Shown: positions 7,939 to 16,252 of the stretch, piece by piece
Numbering within the stretch: the first letter of the stretch is position 1
Layout: each line of letters opens with the position of its first letter
Origin: an uncultured Acetatifactor sp.
GTDB taxonomy: Bacteria > Bacillota > Clostridia > Lachnospirales > Lachnospiraceae
DNA length: 64,000 nt
Direction: 5' to 3'
Assembly: GCA_947586055.1 (NCBI GenBank)
Contig: CANPXL010000001.1
Span: forward strand, 1-64,000
Position numbers and translations under genes: made by a program
Notes under the pieces: generated by a model
The model's input: only the letters and a program-made list of their open reading frames with translations
Told to the model about the DNA's origin: nothing
Databases searched by the model: none

Positions 7939-8976
7939 ATGAAAGAAAAGCTTCAGAAACTACTGGCGGAAGGGGAAGCCGCCATCTTACGCACAAAGAA
8001 CGAAACGGAACTTCAGGAGGTCAAAGGATCCATTTTTGGCAAGCAGGGTGCGCTGACGGAACTTTTGAAGGAGATCCCCAGGCTGGCCGCCGATCTTCGG
8101 CCCGAAATGGGACGTGTGGTCAACGAGACCAAGGCAAAACTGAACAGCCTGATCGATTCCCGCAGGGAGGAACTGAAACTGAAGGCTGCGGAGGTCCCCG
8201 CGGATTTTGACTATACGATTCCCGGCGTCGCTCCCCTGATGGGAGGGCTTCATCCGATCACCCAGATGCGGTATGACCTGGACGACGCGTTCCGTTCCAT
8301 GGGATTTGAGATCTATCAGGAGGACGATATCACAAGCGAATTGTATGCCTTTGACAAGCTGAACTTTCCGCCCAACCATCCTGCGAGAGAGAGCATGGAT
8401 ACCTATTGGCTGGAAGGGCATGACACGGGAGACGCGTCCCGCAAGCTCTGCCTGCGTCCCCATCTGACGGGCGGCAGTGTGCGGTACATGCAGACGCATA
8501 AGCCGCCGTACCGTTTTGTCTACCCCGGCAGGGTGTACCGGAACGAGACTACGGATGCCCGCCATGAGCGTGCATTCTTTCAGTATGAAGCCCTGATCGT
8601 GGACCGGGATTTTACCTTCACGGCCGGCAAGGTCATGATCAGGAGCATTCTCTCCAAGGTGTTCGGACGCGACGTTCCCGTGCGCATGAGAGCCGGCTTC
8701 TTCCCATTTGTGGAACCGGGCTTTGAGATCGACATGGGATGTCTGGTATGCGGCGGCAAGGGCTGCAGCGTCTGTAAGCATGTGGGCTGGATCGAGATCA
8801 TGCCCGGAGGAACCCCTCATCCCAACGTGCTGCGGGCGGCGGGACTGGATCCCGACGAGTATACGGGATTTTATGTAAATATCGGACTGGACAGGCTGGT
8901 AATGATGCGCTACGGCGTGGACGACGTAAGGCTCTTCCACAGTGCGGATCTGCGGTTCCTGAAGCAGTTCCATTGA
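7939..8976 (+). CDS. pheS: Phenylalanine-tRNA ligase alpha subunit
   Basis: Catalytic subunit of the alpha2-beta2 cytosolic enzyme that charges tRNA-Phe. The 345 residues are normal for the family: an N-terminal coiled coil (about 1-85), then the class II core with YRNETTDARHERAFFQ-type motif 2 and the GLDRLVMMRYG motif 3 near the C-terminus. ATG 7939 has AAAGAGG at 7927-7932. An upstream frame extension to 7864 runs back into the T-box terminator and cannot be coding. It is followed after 19 bases by pheT and controlled by the T-box. Confidence 0.98.
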   Translation: MKEKLQKLLAEGEAAILRTKNETELQEVKGSIFGKQGALTELLKEIPRLAADLRPEMGRVVNETKAKLNSLIDSRREELKLKAAEVPADFDYTIPGVAPLMGGLHPITQMRYDLDDAFRSMGFEIYQEDDITSELYAFDKLNFPPNHPARESMDTYWLEGHDTGDASRKLCLRPHLTGGSVRYMQTHKPPYRFVYPGRVYRNETTDARHERAFFQYEALIVDRDFTFTAGKVMIRSILSKVFGRDVPVRMRAGFFPFVEPGFEIDMGCLVCGGKGCSVCKHVGWIEIMPGGTPHPNVLRAAGLDPDEYTGFYVNIGLDRLVMMRYGVDDVRLFHSADLRFLKQFH

Positions 8977-8995
8977 TTTGAGGAGGTGAATCGAG

Positions 8996-11437
8996 ATGAA
9001 AGTATCCCTGAATTGGCTGAGTGATTATGTGGCGCTGCCTGAGGACATGGATCTGAAGCAGCTTGCCTTTGACCTGACCATGTCCACAGTGGAAGTAGAG
9101 AGCGTCACGGAGCTGGCGCGTCAGTTTGACGGCATCGTGGTGGGCGAGATCCGTGAGGTGCTGCCGCATCCCAACGCCGACAGGCTCCGCGTCTGTAAGG
9201 TGGATATCGCGGACGGGCAGATTCATGACATCGTCTGCGGCGGCTCCAATCTTGCCGCCGGAATGAAGACGGTGGTGGCCTGCCCCGGCTCCTTCGTCCG
9301 CTGGCACGGAGAGGGAGAGCCTGTGGAGATTAAGAATACGAAGCTGCGCGGCGTGGCAAGCTTCGGCATGATCTGCGCTTCCGTAGAGGTGGGGCTTGCG
9401 GATCTTTTTCCCGCGCAGGAAGAGGCGGAGATCATGGATCTTACAGCCTTTGACGCGCCTGCGGGAACGCCGCTTGCCGAAGCGCTGGAGCTGGACGACG
9501 TGATCCTTGAGATCGATAACAAATCCATGACAAACCGCCCCGATCTCTGGGGACATTACGGGATTGCCAGAGAGATTTCCGCCCTCTATGATCTGCCGCT
9601 GAAAAAATTTGAGCCTTATGTGCCGGGAGAGGCGCCCGCCTTCCCCATTTCGATTGAGGATACCGACCGCTGCCCGCGCTATATCGGTGTCCAGATGGAG
9701 GGAGTCTGCGTCAGACCCGCGCCGTTTCTGATACAGAGCCGCATCTGGCGCGTGGGCATGAGACCGATCAACGCGCTTGTGGATATCACCAATTATGTGA
9801 TGCTGGCGGTAGGGCAGCCCACGCACGTGTTTGACTCGGACAATATCACGGATTATATCTGCGTGCGCAGGGCCAAAAAGGGAGAGGAACTGCTCCTTCT
9901 GAACGACAAGACGCTTTCGCTTTCGGAGGACGATCTTGTGATCGCCGACAGCGACGGCGCCGTGGCGCTGGCCGGCGTGATGGGAGGGGCAAAGGATTCG
10001 GTGCTGCCCGATACGACGAAGGTGATTCTGGAGGTGGCGAACTTTGACGCCGCCGGCGTGCGGCGCACGGCGCTCCGTTACGACAACCGGACGGAAGCCT
10101 CCGCGCGTTATGAGAAATCCATCGACCCTGAGCGCTGCGATCTTGCGCTCTCCATGGCCATGGAGCTGTTTTCCGGGATTTATCCGTCCGTGAAGGTATG
10201 CGCCTATGCGGACCAATATCCCAGAAAGCTGGTGAAAAAGGAGCTGGACGTGGAGCTTGACTGGCTCAGCCGCCGGCTCGGAAAGCATATCCCCAACGAG
10301 GATATCCGGGCAAAGCTGGAGCTTCTGGGATTTGAGATCGAATTTACGGAAACCGCCATGCATATTGTGGTTCCCAGCTGGCGTTCCACCGGAGATGTGG
10401 GCATCAAGGCGGATATTATGGAGGAAGTGGCGAGAATGTACGGCTATGAGAACTTTGAGCCGACGTCCATTGTCACGAGCTTCGACGGGGCCATCAACCA
10501 GCTGGAGACCGATCTTATCCGGAGGATCAAGGAGTATCTGGCCTTCCGCTGCGGCCTGCAGGAGGTCTTCACCTATCCCTGGATGCAAGATGTTTATGTC
10601 AATGCGATTCTGAAGAACACGGAGGGCATCTTAAGGCTTTCCACGCCCCCGGCGCCGGACGAGAGCATGATACGGTCGTCGCTTCTGCCGAATCTCTGCC
10701 GCGCGGTGGCCGAGAACGAAAGGTATTTTCATGAATTCGGTATTTTTGAGGAGGCGCAGGTCTTTCAGGACGGGGGATACCGCGCGGTCTATGACGAAAG
10801 GGAAGAACTGCCCCGGCAGCGCCGCAACATTGCCGCCGCTTTCGCCGGGAATGCGGAGGACGTGTCGGGCCTGTTCCGCCGCGCCAAGGGCGTAGTGGAA
10901 AACATGTCCCGCATGACCCACATGGAGAGCCTGTCCTTCCGACGTATGGAAAAGCCTGTCTGGGCGGACGATACGGTATGGCTCAATCTTTATCTGGGGG
11001 ACGAAAAGGTGGGAGATCTCGCGCTGCTCTCCCGGAAGGCGTCCATGGCTGCCGGGATCAAAAATCTTGCGGTGGTGTTCTTTGAGATAGACGCGGATTC
11101 GCTGAAGCCGCTGCGCTCCCGGACCAACGAGTTTCAGCATCTGGCGGAATACCCGCTGATCGATTATGACCTTTCCATGATGTTTGACAGAGAGATCAAG
11201 TGGGAGCAGATCAGCGCGTGCGCGCTGAAAAAGAAGAACCGCGAAAGCTTCCTGCAGGACGTTCAGTTTGTGGACGAATACAAGGGAGCGCAGATCCCAG
11301 CGGGAAAGAAGTCCGTCACCATCAGGCTGACCATCGGCTCGGCGGAGAAGACGCTGAAATCGGAAGAAATCGAAAAATGCGCGGACAGTGTGATCAGACA
11401 GCTGGAAAAAGAGCTGCAGGGGCAGCTTCGCAAATAG
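8996..11437 (+). CDS. pheT: Phenylalanine-tRNA ligase beta subunit
   Basis: The 813-residue partner of PheS, with the full-length bacterial layout. It has a tRNA-binding OB domain (about 40-150), a B3/B4 editing domain that removes mischarged Tyr (about 210-390), a B5 domain (about 400-470), a catalytic-like core and a C-terminal ferredoxin-like anticodon-binding domain (about 720-812). A strong GGAGGTGA precedes the ATG. It is co-transcribed with pheS. Confidence 0.98.
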   Translation: MKVSLNWLSDYVALPEDMDLKQLAFDLTMSTVEVESVTELARQFDGIVVGEIREVLPHPNADRLRVCKVDIADGQIHDIVCGGSNLAAGMKTVVACPGSFVRWHGEGEPVEIKNTKLRGVASFGMICASVEVGLADLFPAQEEAEIMDLTAFDAPAGTPLAEALELDDVILEIDNKSMTNRPDLWGHYGIAREISALYDLPLKKFEPYVPGEAPAFPISIEDTDRCPRYIGVQMEGVCVRPAPFLIQSRIWRVGMRPINALVDITNYVMLAVGQPTHVFDSDNITDYICVRRAKKGEELLLLNDKTLSLSEDDLVIADSDGAVALAGVMGGAKDSVLPDTTKVILEVANFDAAGVRRTALRYDNRTEASARYEKSIDPERCDLALSMAMELFSGIYPSVKVCAYADQYPRKLVKKELDVELDWLSRRLGKHIPNEDIRAKLELLGFEIEFTETAMHIVVPSWRSTGDVGIKADIMEEVARMYGYENFEPTSIVTSFDGAINQLETDLIRRIKEYLAFRCGLQEVFTYPWMQDVYVNAILKNTEGILRLSTPPAPDESMIRSSLLPNLCRAVAENERYFHEFGIFEEAQVFQDGGYRAVYDEREELPRQRRNIAAAFAGNAEDVSGLFRRAKGVVENMSRMTHMESLSFRRMEKPVWADDTVWLNLYLGDEKVGDLALLSRKASMAAGIKNLAVVFFEIDADSLKPLRSRTNEFQHLAEYPLIDYDLSMMFDREIKWEQISACALKKKNRESFLQDVQFVDEYKGAQIPAGKKSVTIRLTIGSAEKTLKSEEIEKCADSVIRQLEKELQGQLRK

Positions 11438-11485
11438 CCGGACACAAAGCAGGGCGCACAGGTATGTGCAGACAGGAGAGAGGAT

Positions 11486-12925
11486 ATGGAAAAGAAAAAC
11501 TTATGGGAGACCTACAGCGCAAAGCAGATGAAGGAGCTGGAAAAGCTGAATCAGGAGTACAGGGATTTCCTGGACAACGGAAAGACCGAGCGGGAGTGCA
11601 TCGACAGGATCGTCAATACCATTGAGGCGGAAGGATACCGGGAGCTGGAGACCCTGACAAAGTCCGGAACCAGACTGAAAAAGGGAGACAAGGTGTACAG
11701 CGTCTGGATGAACAAATCCATCGTCATGTTCCGCGTCGGATCCGAACCGCTTGAGAATGGCATGAATATTCTCGGCGCCCATATCGACAGCCCCAGGCTG
11801 GACGTAAAGCAGAACCCTCTCTACGAGGACGGCGGTTTTGCCTATCTCGACACGCATTACTACGGCGGCGTGAAGAAATATCAGTGGGTTGCCATTCCTC
11901 TGAGCCTTCACGGCGTGATCGTGAAAAAGGACGGCACCACGGTGGAGATCAATATCGGCGACAACGAGGACGATCCGGTGTTCTTTGTGTCCGATCTTCT
12001 GATCCATCTGGCCGGGGAGCAGATGGAGAAAAAAGCGTCCAAGGTCATCGAGGGCGAGGCGCTGGATCTGATCGTCGGCAACAGGCCCATTGTCATCGAC
12101 AATAAGAAGGACAGGAAAGGCGAAGGGGAATCGGAGGAAAAGGAAAAGGCAAAAGAGGGCGTGAAGGCCGGCGTGCTGGATATCCTGAAAAAGACCTACG
12201 GCGTTGAAGAGGAAGATTTCATCTCCGCGGAGCTTGAGATCGTCCCCGCGGGAAAGGCGAGGGAATCGGGCCTTGACAGGAGCATGATCCTGGCCTACGG
12301 GCAGGACGACAGAGTCTGCGCGTTTACCTCCATGCGGGCCATGCTGGACGTAAAGGACTCCCGGCGAACCGCGTGCTGTATTCTGGTGGACAAGGAAGAG
12401 ATTGGTTCCGTGGGCGCCACGGGTATGCAGTCCCGGTTCTTTGAGAACGCCGTGGCGGAGCTGATGAATCTCTGCGGCGGGTACAGCGAGCTTGGCGTGA
12501 GAAGATGTCTGGCGCACAGCTGTATGCTTTCCTCCGACGTCAGCGCGGGCTACGATCCGTCTTACGCATCCTGTTTTGAAAAGAAAAACGCGGCCTTTTT
12601 GGGCAGCGGCATGGTGTTCAACAAGTTCACCGGCTCCCGTGGAAAGAGCGGCTCCAACGACGCGAACGCGGAGTATCTGGCGCATCTGCGCAAGGTTCTT
12701 GACGAGAAAAAGGTGGGATACCAGACTGCGGAGCTGGGCAAGGTAGATATAGGCGGCGGCGGGACCATTGCATATATTCTCGCCCTGTACGGCATGAATG
12801 TGGTTGACAGCGGCGTTGCGGTACTGAATATGCATGCGCCCTGGGAAGCGACGAGCAAGGCGGACGTCTATGAGGCGTACCGCGGTTATATGGCCTTTGT
12901 GGAAGGGGCAGCAATGGAATGCTGA
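11486..12925 (+). CDS. M18 family aminopeptidase
   Basis: A cytosolic zinc aminopeptidase of 479 residues that removes N-terminal residues from peptides. The first metal ligand motif [10 protein letters not shown] has His99 and Asp101. [14 protein letters not shown] carries the catalytic Glu, and the C-terminal VLNMHAPWE gives a further His ligand. A lysine/glutamate-rich insertion (about residues 205-225) is a surface loop often seen in clostridial members. Its end overlaps the start of queA by seven bases, so the two are translationally coupled. Confidence 0.93.
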   Translation: MEKKNLWETYSAKQMKELEKLNQEYRDFLDNGKTERECIDRIVNTIEAEGYRELETLTKSGTRLKKGDKVYSVWMNKSIVMFRVGSEPLENGMNILGAHIDSPRLDVKQNPLYEDGGFAYLDTHYYGGVKKYQWVAIPLSLHGVIVKKDGTTVEINIGDNEDDPVFFVSDLLIHLAGEQMEKKASKVIEGEALDLIVGNRPIVIDNKKDRKGEGESEEKEKAKEGVKAGVLDILKKTYGVEEEDFISAELEIVPAGKARESGLDRSMILAYGQDDRVCAFTSMRAMLDVKDSRRTACCILVDKEEIGSVGATGMQSRFFENAVAELMNLCGGYSELGVRRCLAHSCMLSSDVSAGYDPSYASCFEKKNAAFLGSGMVFNKFTGSRGKSGSNDANAEYLAHLRKVLDEKKVGYQTAELGKVDIGGGGTIAYILALYGMNVVDSGVAVLNMHAPWEATSKADVYEAYRGYMAFVEGAAMEC

Positions 12926-13977
12926 AAAAATCGGACTTTTATTTTGACCTGCCGAAGGAACTGATCGCGCAGGACCCTTTGCAGGACCGTTCTTCTTCCA
13001 GACTCCTTGTGCTGGACAGGGAGACGGGTGCGGTATCGCACCATGTATTCCGGGATCTCGTGGATTTTCTGGATCCCGGAGACTGTCTGGTGCTGAACGA
13101 TACCAAGGTGATCCCGGCGCGGCTTCTGGGGGAGAGGGAGGAAACCGGCGGCAGGGTGGAAGTCCTTCTGTTAAACAGAAGGGAAGGCGACGTATGGGAG
13201 ACCCTTGTAAAGCCCGGGAAAAAATGCAGGCCGGGCGCGAGGCTTTCCTTTGGAAACGGCCTTTTAAGAGCCGAGGTCATCGGCACGGTGGAAGAGGGAA
13301 ACCGGCTGATCCGTTTTGCATACGATGGGATTTTTGAAGAGATCCTGGACCGGCTGGGGGAGATGCCGCTTCCCCCTTACATCACGCATAAACTGAAGGA
13401 TAAGGATCGCTACCAGACAGTCTACGCCAGATACGAGGGCTCCGCCGCGGCGCCAACGGCGGGCCTGCACTTTACGGAGGAACTGCTGGAGCAGATCCGC
13501 GGCAGAGGCGTGAAGATCGTTTTTGTGACCCTTCATGTGGGGCTTGGGACGTTCCGGCCCGTGAAGGAAGAAAATGTGACGGACCATCACATGCATTCGG
13601 AGTTTTACCGGGTGTCCCCGGAGGCGGCCGGAGAGATCAACGCCGCGAAGCGGGCGGGAAAGAGAGTGATCTGTGTGGGGACAACCGCATGCAGGACGCT
13701 GGAGAGCGCCGCGGACGAAACGGGCGAGGTAAGGCCGGGAAGCGGAAACACCCAGATTTTCATTTATCCCGGATACCGGTTCAGAGTGCTGGACGCCCTG
13801 ATCACAAATTTTCATCTGCCGGAATCGACGCTGGTCATGCTGGTGTCGGCGCTGGCGGGCCGGGAAAACGTGCTGAACGCTTATGCGGAGGCCGTGAAAG
13901 AAAAATACCGGTTTTTCAGTTTCGGAGACGCGATGTTTATTGTTTCGCGGACAAGACCGGAAAAGGGAACATCATAA
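12919..13977 (+). CDS. queA: S-adenosylmethionine:tRNA ribosyltransferase-isomerase
   Basis: Makes epoxyqueuosine on tRNA from 7-aminomethyl-deazaguanine by transferring the ribose of SAM. The 352 residues are typical. Recognisable parts are the start [18 protein letters not shown], the [15 protein letters not shown] block, [14 protein letters not shown] and the C-terminal [18 protein letters not shown]. The ATG lies within the end of the upstream aminopeptidase gene. No tgt gene is in the window; in other Clostridia it often follows queA. Confidence 0.97.
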   Translation: MLKKSDFYFDLPKELIAQDPLQDRSSSRLLVLDRETGAVSHHVFRDLVDFLDPGDCLVLNDTKVIPARLLGEREETGGRVEVLLLNRREGDVWETLVKPGKKCRPGARLSFGNGLLRAEVIGTVEEGNRLIRFAYDGIFEEILDRLGEMPLPPYITHKLKDKDRYQTVYARYEGSAAAPTAGLHFTEELLEQIRGRGVKIVFVTLHVGLGTFRPVKEENVTDHHMHSEFYRVSPEAAGEINAAKRAGKRVICVGTTACRTLESAADETGEVRPGSGNTQIFIYPGYRFRVLDALITNFHLPESTLVMLVSALAGRENVLNAYAEAVKEKYRFFSFGDAMFIVSRTRPEKGTS

Positions 13978-14030
13978 GGCGAAAGCGGCAATCAAAAACA
14001 TGCCGCAGGGAAAAAGGAGGCGGCCGAAAG

Positions 14031-14369
14031 ATGGAAGAGAGAAGAAAAAACAGACGCACGAATATGCCGGAGAAACTCAAGATTCGGAAGCTGGGCAGCA
14101 ACCTGCACGAAAATGAGGTGGAAGTGCAGGTTCTTGACGTCTCAAAGACCGGCATCGGGTTTTCCTGCAGCGAGGTGCTGCAGATCGGAGAGGTGTATGA
14201 ATCCTTCATGCCTATCTGGACCAAGGAGGTGCTCCACGCCTTTATGCAGATTGTAAGGATCGAACTGCTGGGAGATTCCTATACCTACGGGGCGCTGTTT
14301 ATCGGCATGCCGGAGATCGATCTTGCGAGGATCGAGGTATTTCAGACTGTCAATGAAAACCGGAAATAG
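14031..14369 (+). CDS. Small PilZ-domain protein (c-di-GMP receptor candidate)
   Basis: A stand-alone PilZ domain of 112 residues. The two c-di-GMP-binding signatures are visible: the arginine motif near the N-terminus (ERRKNRR, residues 3-9) and DVSKTGIGF (about 38-46), matching [D/N]xSxxG. It is preceded by AAAAAGGAGG. I cannot infer its target; such proteins usually act by binding a partner after c-di-GMP capture. Its end overlaps the following VanZ-like gene, which suggests joint expression. Confidence 0.85.
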   Translation: MEERRKNRRTNMPEKLKIRKLGSNLHENEVEVQVLDVSKTGIGFSCSEVLQIGEVYESFMPIWTKEVLHAFMQIVRIELLGDSYTYGALFIGMPEIDLARIEVFQTVNENRK

Positions 14370-14892
14370 TGCGGCACGGCGAAATAAGATAATAATAACG
14401 GCGGCGGCATCCGTTCTCCTGGCGGCGCTCTATGCGGTCATTTTCGGATTTTCGGCGCAGGATGCGGAACAGTCCGGCTCCTTAAGCCTGCGGATCTCCG
14501 AGAGCGCTGTGGAATTTCTCAATTCCCTGACGGGAGGAAACTGGAGCAGGCAGTTCCGGGATGAGATGGCGCTATATTTTGAGCACCCCATCAGAAAGAT
14601 GGCTCATTTCGGGGAATATACCTGTGTGGGGATTCTGGTGTACCTGATCTGGAGACCCTGGATGAAGCGGGGAAAAAGGCTGTATCTTCTGACCGTTGTA
14701 TGGGTATTTATCTCCGGAGCATGCGATGAATTCCATCAGCTTTTTGTGCCGGGCCGCTACGGGGGCCCCGCGGATGTATGTCTCGATACCTGCGGCGGCA
14801 TTTTCGGCCTTCTGCTCTGCATTGCGGCGGAAATGCTGTACCGGCATCTGCGCCGGAAAAAAGACGGGGCAAAAGCCGGGGGCAGGGAATGA
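14353..14892 (+). CDS. VanZ-like family membrane protein
   Basis: A 179-residue protein with about four to five hydrophobic helices and the family signature DEFHQLFVPGRYGGPADV, followed by DTCGGIFG. The founding VanZ gives low-level teicoplanin resistance; for most family members the role is unknown. ATG 14353 overlaps the PilZ gene by 17 bases. Spacing to its possible site (GAGG near 14334) is long, so the start is uncertain by a few codons. The end lies 14 bases from the convergent tyrA stop. Confidence 0.83.
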   Translation: MKTGNSAARRNKIIITAAASVLLAALYAVIFGFSAQDAEQSGSLSLRISESAVEFLNSLTGGNWSRQFRDEMALYFEHPIRKMAHFGEYTCVGILVYLIWRPWMKRGKRLYLLTVVWVFISGACDEFHQLFVPGRYGGPADVCLDTCGGIFGLLLCIAAEMLYRHLRRKKDGAKAGGRE

Positions 14893-14905
14893 CTTTCGCG
14901 GGAAC

Positions 14906-16006
14906 TCATCCGGGGATATGTACCGTATAGCCGGCTTCCGCAAGCAGCCCTGCGCCTTCTTTCAGAGAGGACTCCTGATAAAATTCGATTCTCAGGACGC
15001 CGTCCTCGGATTCCCTGTTGTGGGAAATGGAGATGTTCTTGATGTTCAGCTGGCGGTTTGCCAGAAGCGTGACGATATGCGCCAGCGAGCCCGCGCGGTC
15101 CGCAATGTCCACGTTGACGCGGAAGGAGCGCTTGATGGGACCGCTGGAGAGATCCGCAAAAGAGTCCCGGTAGGTTCTCGCGCTGTCAAAGAGCCGATAA
15201 AGTTCGTCCGCGTCGCTTCGGTCCACGGCGTCCTTAAACTCTGTCAGCGTCTGAATGTAGCGGGAGAGCAGAGCGGAAATATTGTCTCTGTTGGCCAGAC
15301 AGATCTGCTGCCACATCACGGAAGAGGAAGAGGCAATCCGGGTGATATCCTTAAATCCGCCGGCCGCCACCATGCGCATCAGTCCGTCCGGAGAATCGCT
15401 CTGCCGGATCAGGTTGACCAGGGACGCGGCTGCCACATGGGGCAGATGGCTGATGGCTGCGGTCACATAGTCGTGCTGCCGGCAGTCCAGCACCAGAGGA
15501 ATGGCGCCGAGCCCCGCGACAAGCGCCCGGAAGGCTTCTATCCTTTCCGGCGGCACAAGGGGAGAAGGCGTCAGGATATAGTATGCGTTTTCCAGCAGAG
15601 AAGCCTTGGAGTTTACGAATCCCGTGCGCTCGCTTCCGGCCATGGGGTGGCCGCCGATAAAGCGGTTCTCCAGACCTGCCAGACGGACGGCCTCATGAAT
15701 CCCGGATTTGACGCTTCCGACGTCCGTCAGCACGCAGGAGTCGGAAAGCACTTTTCCCACGGCAGACAAATTATCGTCGTTTCTCTGTACGGGGGCGCAG
15801 AGAAAAAGGTAATCGCAGGGGAGAAAAGCCTCATTGATCTCTTCGGAGACGATGTCGACGACCCCTTCTTTTTTCGCAAGGGACAACGATTCTTTATTCA
15901 CATCGTACGCGATGATCGCTGTGTCGGGATAAAACTGTCTGAGCGCTCTGGCGATGGAGCCGCCGATCAGGCCGAGACCGATGAAGCCGCAGGTCAGATG
16001 GGACAT
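14906..16006 (-). CDS. tyrA: Prephenate dehydrogenase with C-terminal ACT domain
   Basis: Converts prephenate to 4-hydroxyphenylpyruvate with NAD(P)+ in tyrosine synthesis. The Rossmann start GFIGLGLIGGSIARAL is at residues 7-22. The middle has the GGHPMAGSERTGF stretch, and the last 70 residues (from about 295) form an ACT domain, which predicts feedback control by an aromatic amino acid. The 366 residues match the Firmicutes type. It stands alone with its own promoter; a CGAGGTA site precedes the ATG. Confidence 0.95.
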   Translation of the reverse strand: MSHLTCGFIGLGLIGGSIARALRQFYPDTAIIAYDVNKESLSLAKKEGVVDIVSEEINEAFLPCDYLFLCAPVQRNDDNLSAVGKVLSDSCVLTDVGSVKSGIHEAVRLAGLENRFIGGHPMAGSERTGFVNSKASLLENAYYILTPSPLVPPERIEAFRALVAGLGAIPLVLDCRQHDYVTAAISHLPHVAAASLVNLIRQSDSPDGLMRMVAAGGFKDITRIASSSSVMWQQICLANRDNISALLSRYIQTLTEFKDAVDRSDADELYRLFDSARTYRDSFADLSSGPIKRSFRVNVDIADRAGSLAHIVTLLANRQLNIKNISISHNRESEDGVLRIEFYQESSLKEGAGLLAEAGYTVHIPG

Positions 16007-16079
16007 ATTCGGATACCTCGTTTCCTGGGCTGCCCGGGGGAATCAGCCCCGGCAGCAAATTTCTGAATGATTCTCCGAT

Positions 16080-16108
16080 ACTATACCACTTTAAAGCGCG
16101 AAAGTCAA
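16080..16108 (-). promoter_or_regulatory. Promoter of tyrA
   Basis: On the minus strand, TTGACT (16108-16103) and TATAGT (16085-16080) are separated by 17 bases. This gives a leader of about 65 bases in front of tyrA. Confidence 0.75.
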
Positions 16109-16146
16109 CAGAAACAGAAAAAATGTGAAAAACATCTAATAACGGG

Positions 16147-16175
16147 TTGTAAAAGCGCTCTTTTTTTAGTAAAAT
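16147..16175 (+). promoter_or_regulatory. Promoter of the EF-G-like gene
   Basis: TTGTAA (16147-16152) and TAAAAT (16170-16175) with a 17-base spacer lie about 70 bases before the start codon, divergent from the tyrA promoter. Confidence 0.7.
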
Positions 16176-16252
16176 GTCATTATGGGAACCGATGAGTCCG
16201 GACAAGGACAGGACAATATCCCCAAAATCATATAAGTCGGAGGAATCTCAAT

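Noticed and set aside
8798-10588. A nearly 600-codon open frame on the minus strand inside pheT
   Set aside because: It is antisense to a clear pheT. Its composition (many Arg, His, Gly) is what the complement of GC-rich coding DNA gives, and it has no family motif or ribosome binding site. The same holds for the antisense frames over pckA (179-1432), leuS (18434-20317), icd (34864-36054) and others.
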